Source: Helicobacteraceae bacterium
GTDB lineage: Bacteria > Campylobacterota > Campylobacteria > Campylobacterales > Sulfurimonadaceae
Reading direction: 5' to 3'
DNA length: 6,135 nt
NCBI GenBank assembly: GCA_027056525.1
Contig: JALUKO010000410.1
Coordinates: 1 to 6,135, forward strand
Shown here: positions 1 through 6,135 of the stretch, in pieces
How the letters are laid out: every line of letters starts with the position of its first letter
Numbering within the stretch: position 1 is the stretch's first letter
Position numbers and translations under genes: made by a program
The notes under the pieces: generated by a model
The model's input: only the letters and a program-made list of their open reading frames with translations
What the model was told of the DNA's origin: nothing
Databases searched by the model: none

Positions 1-2
1 GT

Positions 3-80
3 GTTGAAGAAGCCTACGCTGATCTACAATGGAGCATAAACTATCTTGAGTGGCTTGTTGCGGAACAGAAAAAAGATTAG
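3..80 (+). CDS. 3' end of an unidentified gene (partial, 25 codons)
   Basis: An open plus-strand frame enters from the left edge and ends at TAG 78-80. The visible peptide is 25 residues, rich in acidic and aromatic positions (it includes the run LQWSINYLEWLV) and closes with a charged tail, EQKKD. That is compatible with a terminal amphipathic helix of a soluble protein. The other two plus-strand frames stop within the first 40 bases, so this is the only frame able to run through. It converges on the antiporter gene, and the two stop codons are only 4 bases apart. I do not recognise the family from this fragment and assign no function. Confidence 0.55.
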   Translation, partial: VEEAYADLQWSINYLEWLVAEQKKD

Positions 81-83
81 AGA

Positions 84-111
84 ATCACTTGTACTTTAAC
101 TGACAGGTGAT
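84..111 (+). other. Stem-loop over the convergent gene ends
   Basis: ATCACTTGT (84-92) and ACAGGTGAT (103-111) can pair as a 9-bp stem with one G-U wobble in plus-strand RNA, around a 10-base loop. The minus-strand copy has a C-A mismatch at the wobble position, so the hairpin is more stable in the transcript of the upstream plus-strand gene. No U-tract follows on the plus strand. On the minus strand a T-run occurs only about 7 bases past the stem. It is therefore not a classical intrinsic terminator, but it may mark the 3' end of one or both mRNAs. It overlaps the antiporter's stop codon. Confidence 0.3.
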
Positions 112-1707
112 CATTCGTTCAACAAGCACTCTGGCTACCTCTGCTTTTCCGTCAACTATTACAGTGATATCGAGATCGGCAAGTTTTTCTTTTTCTTCCA
201 AAGAGACAACTTTCACTACAAGATTGATATTTTTTGTTTGCTCTAGTATTGCCTCACAGATCAATCTTTTTTTATCGATATTATCCAACGTCACAATAAC
301 CGCTGCAGAGCTTTCTACATGAATCGCATCTAAAATATTTTGCTTGGACATATCTCCAAGATATGCTTCCTTTCCATCAGCCAAAGCCTCTTTAACATGC
401 TTATAGCTGTTATCAACGACAATATACGGTGCATCAAGCAAGTCTAAATTTTGTGCGACAAATTTACCCACAACACTATATCCACATACGATTACGTGAT
501 CTTTTCTATTTGCAAGCGGTGTCAGCTCTTCCACCTTACTGTTCTCTTTCGATAAAAAGTCAACAATTGTTTTAATGCGACTAATAAAAAACGGTGTAAT
601 GATCATAGAGAAGATAACAATCAGCACTAAAAACTGTGCTAAGGTTTCATCTAAAATGCCACTGCTGCTGGCAACCGCAAAAATCACGAAAGAAAACTCC
701 CCAACCTGAGATAAGGCAAAAGCAGTTTTAAGCGAAGTGGTATGCTTGGAAGATACACGAAGCAGCACATAAATAATAGCAGCCTTTATGATAAAAACCA
801 GTAAAAATATACCTATAATAAGCCATATTTTATCTATAAACAATGCCAAATCGATCTTCATACCCACAACGACAAAAAAGGTTCCAAGCAAAATATCTTT
901 AAATGGAGCAATATCTGTTTCAACTTTATGATGGTACTTTGTCTCCGCTATGATCATACCCGCTACAAATGCCCCCAAGGAGTAAGTAAAACCCATGTAG
1001 TATGCAACAAGTGAAGCACTCAGAACAATAAACAAAACGGAACCCATAAACAGCTCTTCTACTTCCGAAGAAGCCGAAAAGTGCAGTAGCCAGGTCATCA
1101 GTCTTTTTCCTATAATAAAAAGAATACCTAAAACAATAATGACACTAAAAAGTGTGTCGCGCAAGATCTCAAGAACACTTTGATCCCCCTCGCTCGCCAA
1201 AAAGCCGATCAATATAAGAATAGGGATCACTGCAATATCTTGAAAGATCAATATACCGGTTGCTTTTTGCCCGTAAGGGCGGTATATCTCTTTGGAACTC
1301 TTTAAATAACTCAAAACAACCGCCGTTGAGGAGAGGGAAAAAGCAAGTGCAACAATAAGAGAAGATTTAAAGTCAAGACCAAACAGATAATGGCTCATCA
1401 CATAAGCTACCGCAGCACTAACACTCACCTGTAAAAAACCGTTACCAAAGATCTCTTTTTTCATGGTGCCCATTTTTGCCAAAGAGATCTCAAGACCGAT
1501 AGTAAACATTAAAAAAACTATACCAAATTCCCCTACCAACTCTAAAGCATGCGAGTCACTCGCCTCTTTGAGATCAAAGGCATACACTATGATTGTACCG
1601 GTTAAGATATAGCCAATAATTTGAGAAACGCCAATACGTTTTAAAAAAATATTGACAATTATCGATATCCCCAAGGTAAGAATTACATAAAGCAGTGCAT
1701 TTTCCAT
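85..1707 (-). CDS. Kef-type monovalent cation:proton antiporter (CPA2 family) with RCK/TrkA-N domain
   Basis: A 540-residue inner-membrane protein expected to exchange K+ or Na+ for H+ and so help control cytoplasmic pH and cation content. Residues 1-380 form a membrane domain of about a dozen hydrophobic helices with CPA2 signatures: GEFGIVFLMFTIGLEIS (59-75), FQDIAVIP (155-162) with the Q156-D157 pair seen in KefB/KefC rather than the Asp-Asp pair of NhaA/NapA types, YSLGAFVAGMIIAET (242-256), PFKDILLGTFFVVVGMKID (268-286) and ALSQVGEFSFVIF (331-343). A charged linker (385-402) leads to a Rossmann RCK domain (about 403-535) with DHVIVCGYSVVG, an acidic residue at the end of the second strand (VVD, 430-432) and GD at 451-452. 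It ends after this domain, without a TrkA-C domain, and is shorter than E. coli KefC. The second glycine of GxGxxG is serine. ATG 1705-1707 begins a hydrophobic first helix; no clear Shine-Dalgarno precedes it. Family is certain, ion specificity is not. Confidence 0.93.
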   Translation of the reverse strand: MENALLYVILTLGISIIVNIFLKRIGVSQIIGYILTGTIIVYAFDLKEASDSHALELVGEFGIVFLMFTIGLEISLAKMGTMKKEIFGNGFLQVSVSAAVAYVMSHYLFGLDFKSSLIVALAFSLSSTAVVLSYLKSSKEIYRPYGQKATGILIFQDIAVIPILILIGFLASEGDQSVLEILRDTLFSVIIVLGILFIIGKRLMTWLLHFSASSEVEELFMGSVLFIVLSASLVAYYMGFTYSLGAFVAGMIIAETKYHHKVETDIAPFKDILLGTFFVVVGMKIDLALFIDKIWLIIGIFLLVFIIKAAIIYVLLRVSSKHTTSLKTAFALSQVGEFSFVIFAVASSSGILDETLAQFLVLIVIFSMIITPFFISRIKTIVDFLSKENSKVEELTPLANRKDHVIVCGYSVVGKFVAQNLDLLDAPYIVVDNSYKHVKEALADGKEAYLGDMSKQNILDAIHVESSAAVIVTLDNIDKKRLICEAILEQTKNINLVVKVVSLEEKEKLADLDITVIVDGKAEVARVLVERMITCQLKYK

Positions 1708-1740
1708 TATTAACCATTTAGTTTTTAAATTTTATAAGGC

Positions 1741-1746
1741 ATTATA
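1741..1746 (-). promoter_or_regulatory. Predicted -10 element for the antiporter gene
   Basis: Read on the minus strand, 1746 to 1741 is TATAAT, a perfect -10 hexamer. A start site about 7 bases downstream (near 1734) would leave a 5' untranslated leader of roughly 26 bases before the ATG at 1707. No convincing -35 box lies 17 bases upstream, which is normal for the housekeeping sigma factor of Campylobacterota. Position and match are seen directly; use as a promoter is inferred. Confidence 0.55.
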
Positions 1747-1749
1747 TAC

Positions 1750-1755
1750 TATAAT
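1750..1755 (+). promoter_or_regulatory. Predicted -10 element for pyrG-recJ
   Basis: TATAAT at 1750-1755 is a perfect -10 hexamer. Upstream are T-runs at about 1717-1719, 1722-1726 and 1730-1733, roughly one helical turn or less apart. This resembles the phased AT-rich upstream pattern that replaces the -35 box in Helicobacter and Campylobacter promoters. A start near 1762 gives a leader of about 30 bases before the pyrG ATG. It lies only three bases from the opposing minus-strand -10 element. Confidence 0.65.
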
Positions 1756-1767
1756 CGCGCTTATATT

Positions 1768-1781
1768 ACTTATGACTTATG
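1768..1781 (+). repeat. Tandem 7-bp direct repeat in the pyrG leader
   Basis: ACTTATG occurs twice in a row (1768-1774 and 1775-1781) between the predicted pyrG transcription start and the start codon. The last base of the second copy is the first G of the GGAG ribosome-binding site. Two exact copies are seen directly; any function is unknown and it may be coincidental in an AT-rich leader. Confidence 0.5.
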
Positions 1782-1784
1782 GAG
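1781..1784 (+). promoter_or_regulatory. Ribosome-binding site of pyrG
   Basis: GGAG sits 7 bases before the ATG at 1792. It supports that start over the two out-of-frame ATGs at 1772 and 1779, neither of which has a Shine-Dalgarno sequence. Confidence 0.75.
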
Positions 1785-1791
1785 TTTTTAC

Positions 1792-3417
1792 ATGACTAAA
1801 TACATTTTTGTAACCGGAGGAGTTTTAAGCTCTCTTGGAAAAGGGATCACTGCTGCCAGCGTTGGAACACTACTCAAACACTCCGGTAAAAAGGTGGGCA
1901 TGTTAAAAATAGATCCATATATCAATGTGGACCCCGGAACAATGTCACCTCTAGAGCACGGAGAGGTCTTTGTCACCAAAGACGGTGCCGAGACGGATCT
2001 TGATATCGGGAACTACGAAAGATTTCTAGATACCTCGTATCTCAAGTCATCAAACTTTACTACAGGGCAGGTGTATTCAAGTGTTATTGAACGTGAACGT
2101 GCCGGTGGGTATCTCGGACAGACGATACAGGTCATTCCACATATTGTCGGAGAGATCGTCAAGCGTATCAAAGAAGCTGGTCAAGGGCATGATATTTTGG
2201 TAGTGGAGCTTGGGGGAACCGTTGGTGATATAGAGGGCCTTCCTTTCATGGAAGCGATCCGTCAAATGAAGCATGATGATGAAGTTGCCGGAACATTTTT
2301 TATTCATGTAACACTTATCCCTTACATCAAAGCAGCAGGCGAGCTTAAGTCAAAACCGACACAACACTCCGTACAAGAACTTCGCCGTATCGGTATCACT
2401 CCTCAAATGATCATAGCCAGAAGTGAAAACGGACTTCCTAAAACATTTAAGAAAAAACTGGCAATGAGTTGTGATGTGAGTCCAGACAGTGTTATTGAAG
2501 CACTTGATGCTGCAACAATTTACGATATTCCGGTCACCTTTTTAAGACAGAATATTTTAAAGCCTATTGCCAAAGAACTAGAACTTGGAGAACTTGACCC
2601 GGATATGGAAGAGTGGGATACCCTGGTTAAAAAGATCGTACAACCTAAAAACAAAACAGTTGTCGGTTTTGTCGGAAAGTATCTTGAGCTTAAAGAAGCA
2701 TACAAATCTTTAACAGAGTCTCTTATTCACTGTGGTGCACATCTTGACAGCAGAGTTGAGATCAACTGGGTGGACTCAGAAGAGATCGAAGAGCGTGGCG
2801 CAGAAGCACTTCTTGGTGATTGTGATTCGGTTTTGGTTGCCGGTGGTTTTGGAAGCCGTGGTGTTGAGGGCAAAATAAAAGCCATCGAATATGCTCGCGT
2901 TAACAAAGTCCCTTATCTCGGTATCTGCCTTGGAATGCAACTCACTCTTGTTGAGTATGCACGAAATGTACTGGGTTTGAAGGGTGCAAACTCAGTAGAG
3001 TTTGATGAGAACACACCATACCCGATGATCTACCTTATCGATAACTTCTTAGATCAAAGTGGCGGTATGCAGCTCAGAACACACAAATCACCAATGGGCG
3101 GAACGCTTCGCCTTGGAGAATACCCTTGTAACACCAAAGAGGGCTCTTTGATCAGGGAAGCCTATCATGGCGCACAAACAATCTATGAAAGACACAGACA
3201 CCGCTATGAGGCTAACCCTGCATACAGAGAATCGCTTGAAGAAGCAGGCATGATCGTAACGGGTGAGTCCAATGGGCTTATAGAAACTGTAGAGATCAAA
3301 GATCATCCATGGTTTCTTGGTGTTCAGTTTCACCCGGAATTTACCTCAAGACTTCAAACCCCAAATCCTTCTATACTTGCATTTGTAAAAGCATCCCTGA
3401 ATGCAAACAACGCCTAA
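1792..3417 (+). CDS. pyrG: CTP synthase (glutamine-hydrolysing)
   Basis: Cytoplasmic enzyme making CTP from UTP with ATP and glutamine, the last step of de novo pyrimidine ribonucleotide synthesis. The 541 residues match the usual length of about 540. The N-terminal synthetase domain (1 to about 265) opens with [20 protein letters not shown], whose P-loop-like SSLGKG includes K17. Mg2+-binding acids are visible at D71 (in [10 protein letters not shown]) and E139 (in [13 protein letters not shown]), and the UTP/CTP site at [17 protein letters not shown] (186-202). A class I glutamine amidotransferase domain (about 288-541) follows, with GGFGSRG (351-357), nucleophile C379 in GICLGMQ, and partners H514 and E516 in QFHPEF. 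All key residues are present. GGAG lies 7 bases before the ATG. It is first in a likely operon with recJ and divergent from the antiporter. The family is normally allosterically activated by GTP and inhibited by CTP. Confidence 0.99.
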   Translation: MTKYIFVTGGVLSSLGKGITAASVGTLLKHSGKKVGMLKIDPYINVDPGTMSPLEHGEVFVTKDGAETDLDIGNYERFLDTSYLKSSNFTTGQVYSSVIERERAGGYLGQTIQVIPHIVGEIVKRIKEAGQGHDILVVELGGTVGDIEGLPFMEAIRQMKHDDEVAGTFFIHVTLIPYIKAAGELKSKPTQHSVQELRRIGITPQMIIARSENGLPKTFKKKLAMSCDVSPDSVIEALDAATIYDIPVTFLRQNILKPIAKELELGELDPDMEEWDTLVKKIVQPKNKTVVGFVGKYLELKEAYKSLTESLIHCGAHLDSRVEINWVDSEEIEERGAEALLGDCDSVLVAGGFGSRGVEGKIKAIEYARVNKVPYLGICLGMQLTLVEYARNVLGLKGANSVEFDENTPYPMIYLIDNFLDQSGGMQLRTHKSPMGGTLRLGEYPCNTKEGSLIREAYHGAQTIYERHRHRYEANPAYRESLEEAGMIVTGESNGLIETVEIKDHPWFLGVQFHPEFTSRLQTPNPSILAFVKASLNANNA

Positions 3418-4999
3418 TGCTCCGGAACTGGACAGTGCTGCTCTTTTTGAACTCCTAAACAACAGGTTTTCTCAAGGATATAAAAAACTTTCACATATCC
3501 CTGATCCCGCCCTGCTTCATGATGGGCTCAAGTCTGCGAAAAAAATAGCACAAACCATACAAGAGAATAAAAAAATCACCATAGTGGGTGATTATGATGT
3601 TGATGGGGTGAGTTCTACAGCTATCATGGTAGAGTTTTTTAAACAGATACCCTACCCCATAGAAGCTATCATCCCAAACCGCTTCGAGGATGGCTATGGA
3701 GTTTCCCCTACAGTACTACAAAGGGTCGATACAGACTTGATCATTACGGTAGATAATGGTATTTCAGCTATTGATGCTGCACAAATTTGCAAACAAAGGG
3801 GGATAGATCTTATTATCACTGATCACCATACACCCTCTCAACAACTCCCTGATGCTTACGCTATAGTAGATCCCAAACTTTCTGAGTGTCAGTACCCATT
3901 TAAAGAGATATGTGGGGCACAGGTTGCATGGTTGCTTTTAGCTCTTGTTAAAAAAGAGCTCTCTTTACAAATCGATATGAAACAATTTCTCGACATCTTG
4001 GCTATTGCCATCATTGCTGATATTATGCCCCTTATAGATATAAACAGAACACTTGTAAAAGAGGGGCTTAAAGTTCTTATGAATTCACAAAGACCTGCAT
4101 CCATCATCATACATGATTTTTTAAATAAGTCTATGATCTCTTCAGAAGATATAGCTTTTCAAATAGCTCCACGTATAAACTCTGCAGGCAGACTTGAGGA
4201 TGCTTCCATTGCTTTGGAGTTTTTCACTGCCACCTCAACAACCAAAGCGTACCAACAGTTTGAAAAACTCAACAAACTCAATGAACTTCGAAAATGTACA
4301 GAAGCCCAATGTACACAAGAAGCCATTGCAAGTGTTTCAGAAGTAAGCGACATCATTGTAGTGGCAAAGCAAGGCTGGCATGAGGGTGTTGTCGGTATAG
4401 TTGCTGCAAGACTTGTTGAGTATTTTCAAAGACCCGCCATTGTTTTAAGTATAGATGGAGAAAGTGCAAAAGGCAGTGCACGCAGTATCGGCGATGTTAA
4501 TATCTACTCCCTTATAAAAGAGAATCAGCACCTTCTGAGTAAATTTGGAGGGCACAAGATGGCAGCAGGTCTTGCTTTAGAAACAAAAAATATACAAACT
4601 TTCTCCAAGGCGATCAACACAAGTGCAAAAAAGCTCTCAGCAAAAGATTTTTTGCCAAAAGATGAACTCACAGGTATCATTGATGCAAAGATCATTAATT
4701 TTGAACTTCTGGAACTACTAGAGAGTTTTGAACCATATGGTGAAGCAAATCCTCGTCCACGTTTTCTTATCAAAAATGGCGAAATTGTCGATATCAAATA
4801 CTTTGGCAATGACAAATCTCATTCTAAAGTTACACTAAAGCTTAAGAAAAATGACCCTAAAACACTCGAGCTTATTTTATTCAGAAAAGTTTTAGAAATG
4901 CCCAAAAACAGGGCTATAACATGTAGTTATACTATCAATAAAAATGAATTCAATGGTCGCACTTCCATACAATTACTTATAAATAAAACCTATAATTGA
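3401..4999 (+). CDS. recJ: Single-stranded-DNA-specific 5'-3' exonuclease RecJ
   Basis: Cytoplasmic, metal-dependent exonuclease of the DHH phosphoesterase superfamily, which degrades single-stranded DNA 5' to 3' in recombination, mismatch repair and stalled-fork processing. Of 532 residues (E. coli RecJ is 577), the DHH domain shows GDYDVDG (63-69), ITVDNGIS (115-122), TDHH (140-143) and [12 protein letters not shown] (205-216), whose D207 matches the fourth metal-binding acid. [11 protein letters not shown] (258-268) precedes the linking helix, and the DHHA1 domain carries [14 protein letters not shown] (325-338), GSARS (358-362) and [10 protein letters not shown] (382-391). The tail from about 422 (LTGIIDAKI, then [15 protein letters not shown]) matches the RecJ OB-fold region. 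The catalytic set is complete. The ATG lies 17 bases inside pyrG, directly after an in-frame TGA, so no upstream start is possible. No good ribosome-binding site precedes it, suggesting translational coupling. pyrG-recJ adjacency is also known in Helicobacter pylori and Campylobacter jejuni. Confidence 0.97.
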   Translation: MQTTPNAPELDSAALFELLNNRFSQGYKKLSHIPDPALLHDGLKSAKKIAQTIQENKKITIVGDYDVDGVSSTAIMVEFFKQIPYPIEAIIPNRFEDGYGVSPTVLQRVDTDLIITVDNGISAIDAAQICKQRGIDLIITDHHTPSQQLPDAYAIVDPKLSECQYPFKEICGAQVAWLLLALVKKELSLQIDMKQFLDILAIAIIADIMPLIDINRTLVKEGLKVLMNSQRPASIIIHDFLNKSMISSEDIAFQIAPRINSAGRLEDASIALEFFTATSTTKAYQQFEKLNKLNELRKCTEAQCTQEAIASVSEVSDIIVVAKQGWHEGVVGIVAARLVEYFQRPAIVLSIDGESAKGSARSIGDVNIYSLIKENQHLLSKFGGHKMAAGLALETKNIQTFSKAINTSAKKLSAKDFLPKDELTGIIDAKIINFELLELLESFEPYGEANPRPRFLIKNGEIVDIKYFGNDKSHSKVTLKLKKNDPKTLELILFRKVLEMPKNRAITCSYTINKNEFNGRTSIQLLINKTYN

Positions 5000-5017
5000 G
5001 ACTTTTCGTAACACTCT

Positions 5018-5030
5018 TATCAAATTGATA
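5018..5030. repeat. Small palindrome between recJ and the porin gene
   Basis: TATCAA (5018-5023) and TTGATA (5025-5030) form a perfect inverted repeat around a single central A. The spacer is too short for an RNA hairpin with a full stem and there is no T-tract, so it is not an intrinsic terminator. It lies about 33-45 bases upstream of the putative porin -10 element and could be an operator for a dimeric regulator, but the rest of the 98-base gap gives no supporting second copy. Confidence 0.35.
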
Positions 5031-5062
5031 TCACACATCTATCCAATCTATGTAAATTTAGC

Positions 5063-5077
5063 TAAGATATGTATAGA
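5063..5077 (+). promoter_or_regulatory. Possible promoter of the porin gene
   Basis: Two overlapping candidates for a -10 element occur here: TAAGAT at 5063-5068 and TATAGA at 5072-5077. The first would give a leader of about 23 bases and the second about 14. Upstream sequence is AT-rich (for example GTAAATTTA just before 5061) and has no -35 box. A separate promoter is expected because the porin gene starts 98 bases after recJ and belongs to a different functional class. The exact element cannot be chosen by eye. Confidence 0.35.
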
Positions 5078-5085
5078 TTCAAAAA

Positions 5086-5091
5086 AAGGGA
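5086..5091 (+). promoter_or_regulatory. Ribosome-binding site of the porin gene
   Basis: AAGGGA lies 6 bases before the ATG at 5098. Together with the signal peptide that begins right at this codon, it fixes the start. Confidence 0.65.
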
Positions 5092-5097
5092 TAACAA

Positions 5098-6135
5098 ATG
5101 AAAAAGATCATTACACTCTCAGCTGCTGCATTTTTAAGTACGGCACTGTTTGCTTCAACAGATATGGAAGCAAAGATAGATGCTCTGGAAGCAAAAATAA
5201 CAAAGCTTGAAAAAGCACAAAAGAAACAAAAAAAGAAACTCTCAAAAGTCAATGCTCTCGCTGCAAAAGATAACATCAAGTTTGATGTTGACTTTAGAAC
5301 ATCCGTTGACAAGCTCAACTATGAAACTGCCAGTGGAAAACACTACTCAAATGACAGTCTTATGGTAAACCGTTTATGGTTAGGTATGGGTTATGCTCCA
5401 ACACAAAATATCCTCTTCAGAGGTCAACTTTCAGTAAACAAAGCCTTTGGTGCAAGTTATGGACAACGCGGTACAGGATTTGGTTTTGATACTTTTGACT
5501 GGGTAGTGAATGAAACCTTAACGGACGACACTATAAAACTAAGAGAAGCATACTGGTTATGGACCGATAAGTTTGGTGATATCGGAGTGACTGCGAGTGT
5601 TGGTCGCCGTCCTGCTACAAATGGTTTTTTATCAAACCTACGTGAAGATGATAAGTCGAAATCTCCGATGGGTCATGTGATCAACATGGAGTTTGACGGT
5701 GCAAGTGCCAGTTTAAAACTAGATGCATATGTTCCGGGTATGATGTTTAAGATCTGTTTGGGACGTGGTTTAACCAATGCAGTCGGCTGGTCTTCACAGG
5801 CAACACAATATGTTGGCTCACCAACGGGCGGTTCAACACAACCAAACTATACAGAAGATGAAAACAACCTAGATACTGTAGATATGGCAGGCTTTATCTT
5901 CAAACCTTATGATGATGGTCAATACTCTGTTGTTACAACGTGGTATAGAGGGTTCAACCTTCCAGGCCTTTACTTAAGTGATTATAGTTTGGGAACAGAT
6001 GGTCGTTCAGGTACTGCAGATGATGTACAAACATGGTCTATGCAAAGTGGTGGCGCTATGGATGGGATGGCGATCTCATTGAAAGTTGACGGTATCGGTG
6101 ATGGGATCAATGACTTCTTAGATGACACAACTGTT
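5098..6135 (+). CDS. Porin-like outer-membrane protein with N-terminal coiled coil (3' end beyond window; DUF3373-like)
   Basis: A 346-codon frame with no stop runs off the right edge. Residues 1-19 (MKKIITLSAAAFLSTALFA) are a clear Sec signal peptide with likely cleavage before S20. Residues 22-52 form a lysine-rich coiled coil with heptad positions I27, L30, I34, L37, L48 and V51. The rest alternates polar and hydrophobic residues with many aromatic and glycine residues, as in beta-barrel strands: KFDVDFRTSV (61-70), NRLWLGMGYA (91-100), ILFRGQLSV (105-113), KLREAYWLW (147-155), IGVTASVGRRP (162-172), ASLKLDAYV (204-212) and YSVVTTWYRGF (276-286). Acidic, Gly/Ser/Thr-rich stretches at about 232-260 and 297-320 look like surface loops. 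From memory this fits the DUF3373 family of Campylobacterota, typically around 500 residues, so perhaps a quarter or more is missing. The family name is less sure than the outer-membrane barrel call. Substrate unknown. Confidence 0.8.
   Translation, partial: MKKIITLSAAAFLSTALFASTDMEAKIDALEAKITKLEKAQKKQKKKLSKVNALAAKDNIKFDVDFRTSVDKLNYETASGKHYSNDSLMVNRLWLGMGYAPTQNILFRGQLSVNKAFGASYGQRGTGFGFDTFDWVVNETLTDDTIKLREAYWLWTDKFGDIGVTASVGRRPATNGFLSNLREDDKSKSPMGHVINMEFDGASASLKLDAYVPGMMFKICLGRGLTNAVGWSSQATQYVGSPTGGSTQPNYTEDENNLDTVDMAGFIFKPYDDGQYSVVTTWYRGFNLPGLYLSDYSLGTDGRSGTADDVQTWSMQSGGAMDGMAISLKVDGIGDGINDFLDDTTV

Noticed and set aside
107..322. Plus-strand 71-codon open frame opposite the antiporter
   Set aside because: Its composition is the Ser/Thr/Phe-rich pattern typical of an antisense shadow, there is no ribosome-binding site, and the opposite strand encodes a clear RCK domain.
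2077..2307. Minus-strand open frames within pyrG (also 1788-1979, 2520-2705, 3088-3333)
   Set aside because: They lie opposite highly conserved CTP synthase sequence, show no recognisable domain and no initiation signals.
4525..4815. Minus-strand open frames within recJ (also 3889-4110 and 4159-4356)
   Set aside because: They are Ser-rich shadows of the recJ coding frame, without initiation signals or family features.
5000..5060. Intrinsic terminator after recJ
   Set aside because: I looked for a GC-rich hairpin followed by a T-run and found none; only the short AT-rich palindrome is present.
5025..5210. Plus-strand 61-codon frame spanning the start of the porin gene
   Set aside because: It overlaps the porin signal peptide and coiled-coil region in another frame and has no ribosome-binding site; the porin frame has both a ribosome-binding site and a signal peptide.
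5079..5318. Minus-strand 79-codon Phe/Ser/Ala-rich frame opposite the porin start
   Set aside because: The hydrophobic look is the complement of the Lys/Glu/Ala-rich coiled coil, so it is a compositional shadow rather than a membrane protein.
1..6135. CRISPR array, tRNA or rRNA genes, insertion sequences, defence or other novel gene cluster
   Set aside because: No spaced repeats, transposase features, RNA-gene landmarks or unfamiliar gene cluster are visible; nearly all of the window is accounted for by four recognisable genes.

Overview
The window is an ordinary-looking chromosomal segment, moderately AT-rich, most likely from a member of the Campylobacterota (formerly Epsilonproteobacteria), probably a free-living sulfur-oxidising type such as Sulfurimonas or Sulfurovum. 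Three things point there. CTP synthase (pyrG) is followed directly by recJ, an order I know from Helicobacter and Campylobacter. The promoter in front of pyrG has a perfect TATAAT with phased T-tracts and no -35 box, the style of this phylum. The last gene is a coiled-coil plus beta-barrel porin of a type I associate with marine Campylobacterota. The genus is an inference.

Layout from left to right: the last 25 codons of an unidentified plus-strand gene (3-80); a convergent minus-strand Kef-type (CPA2) cation/proton antiporter with a C-terminal nucleotide-binding RCK domain (85-1707); an 84-base divergent promoter region (1708-1791); pyrG (1792-3417); recJ (3401-4999), which overlaps the end of pyrG by 17 bases; a 98-base intergenic region with a small palindrome and a possible promoter (5000-5097); and the first 346 codons of a porin-like outer-membrane protein running off the right edge (5098-6135).

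Functionally, pyrG and recJ look like a two-gene transcription unit joining pyrimidine nucleotide synthesis and DNA repair, probably translationally coupled. The antiporter and the porin look like separate transcription units. The antiporter is probably fired from the opposite face of the same symmetric promoter that drives pyrG.

I found no CRISPR array, mobile element, tRNA, rRNA, defence system or obvious novel multi-gene system. The observations most worth checking are the near-palindromic back-to-back -10 elements, a short leader frame whose stop overlaps the pyrG start codon, the altered glycine motif in the antiporter's nucleotide-binding domain, and the lysine-rich coiled coil at the front of the porin.
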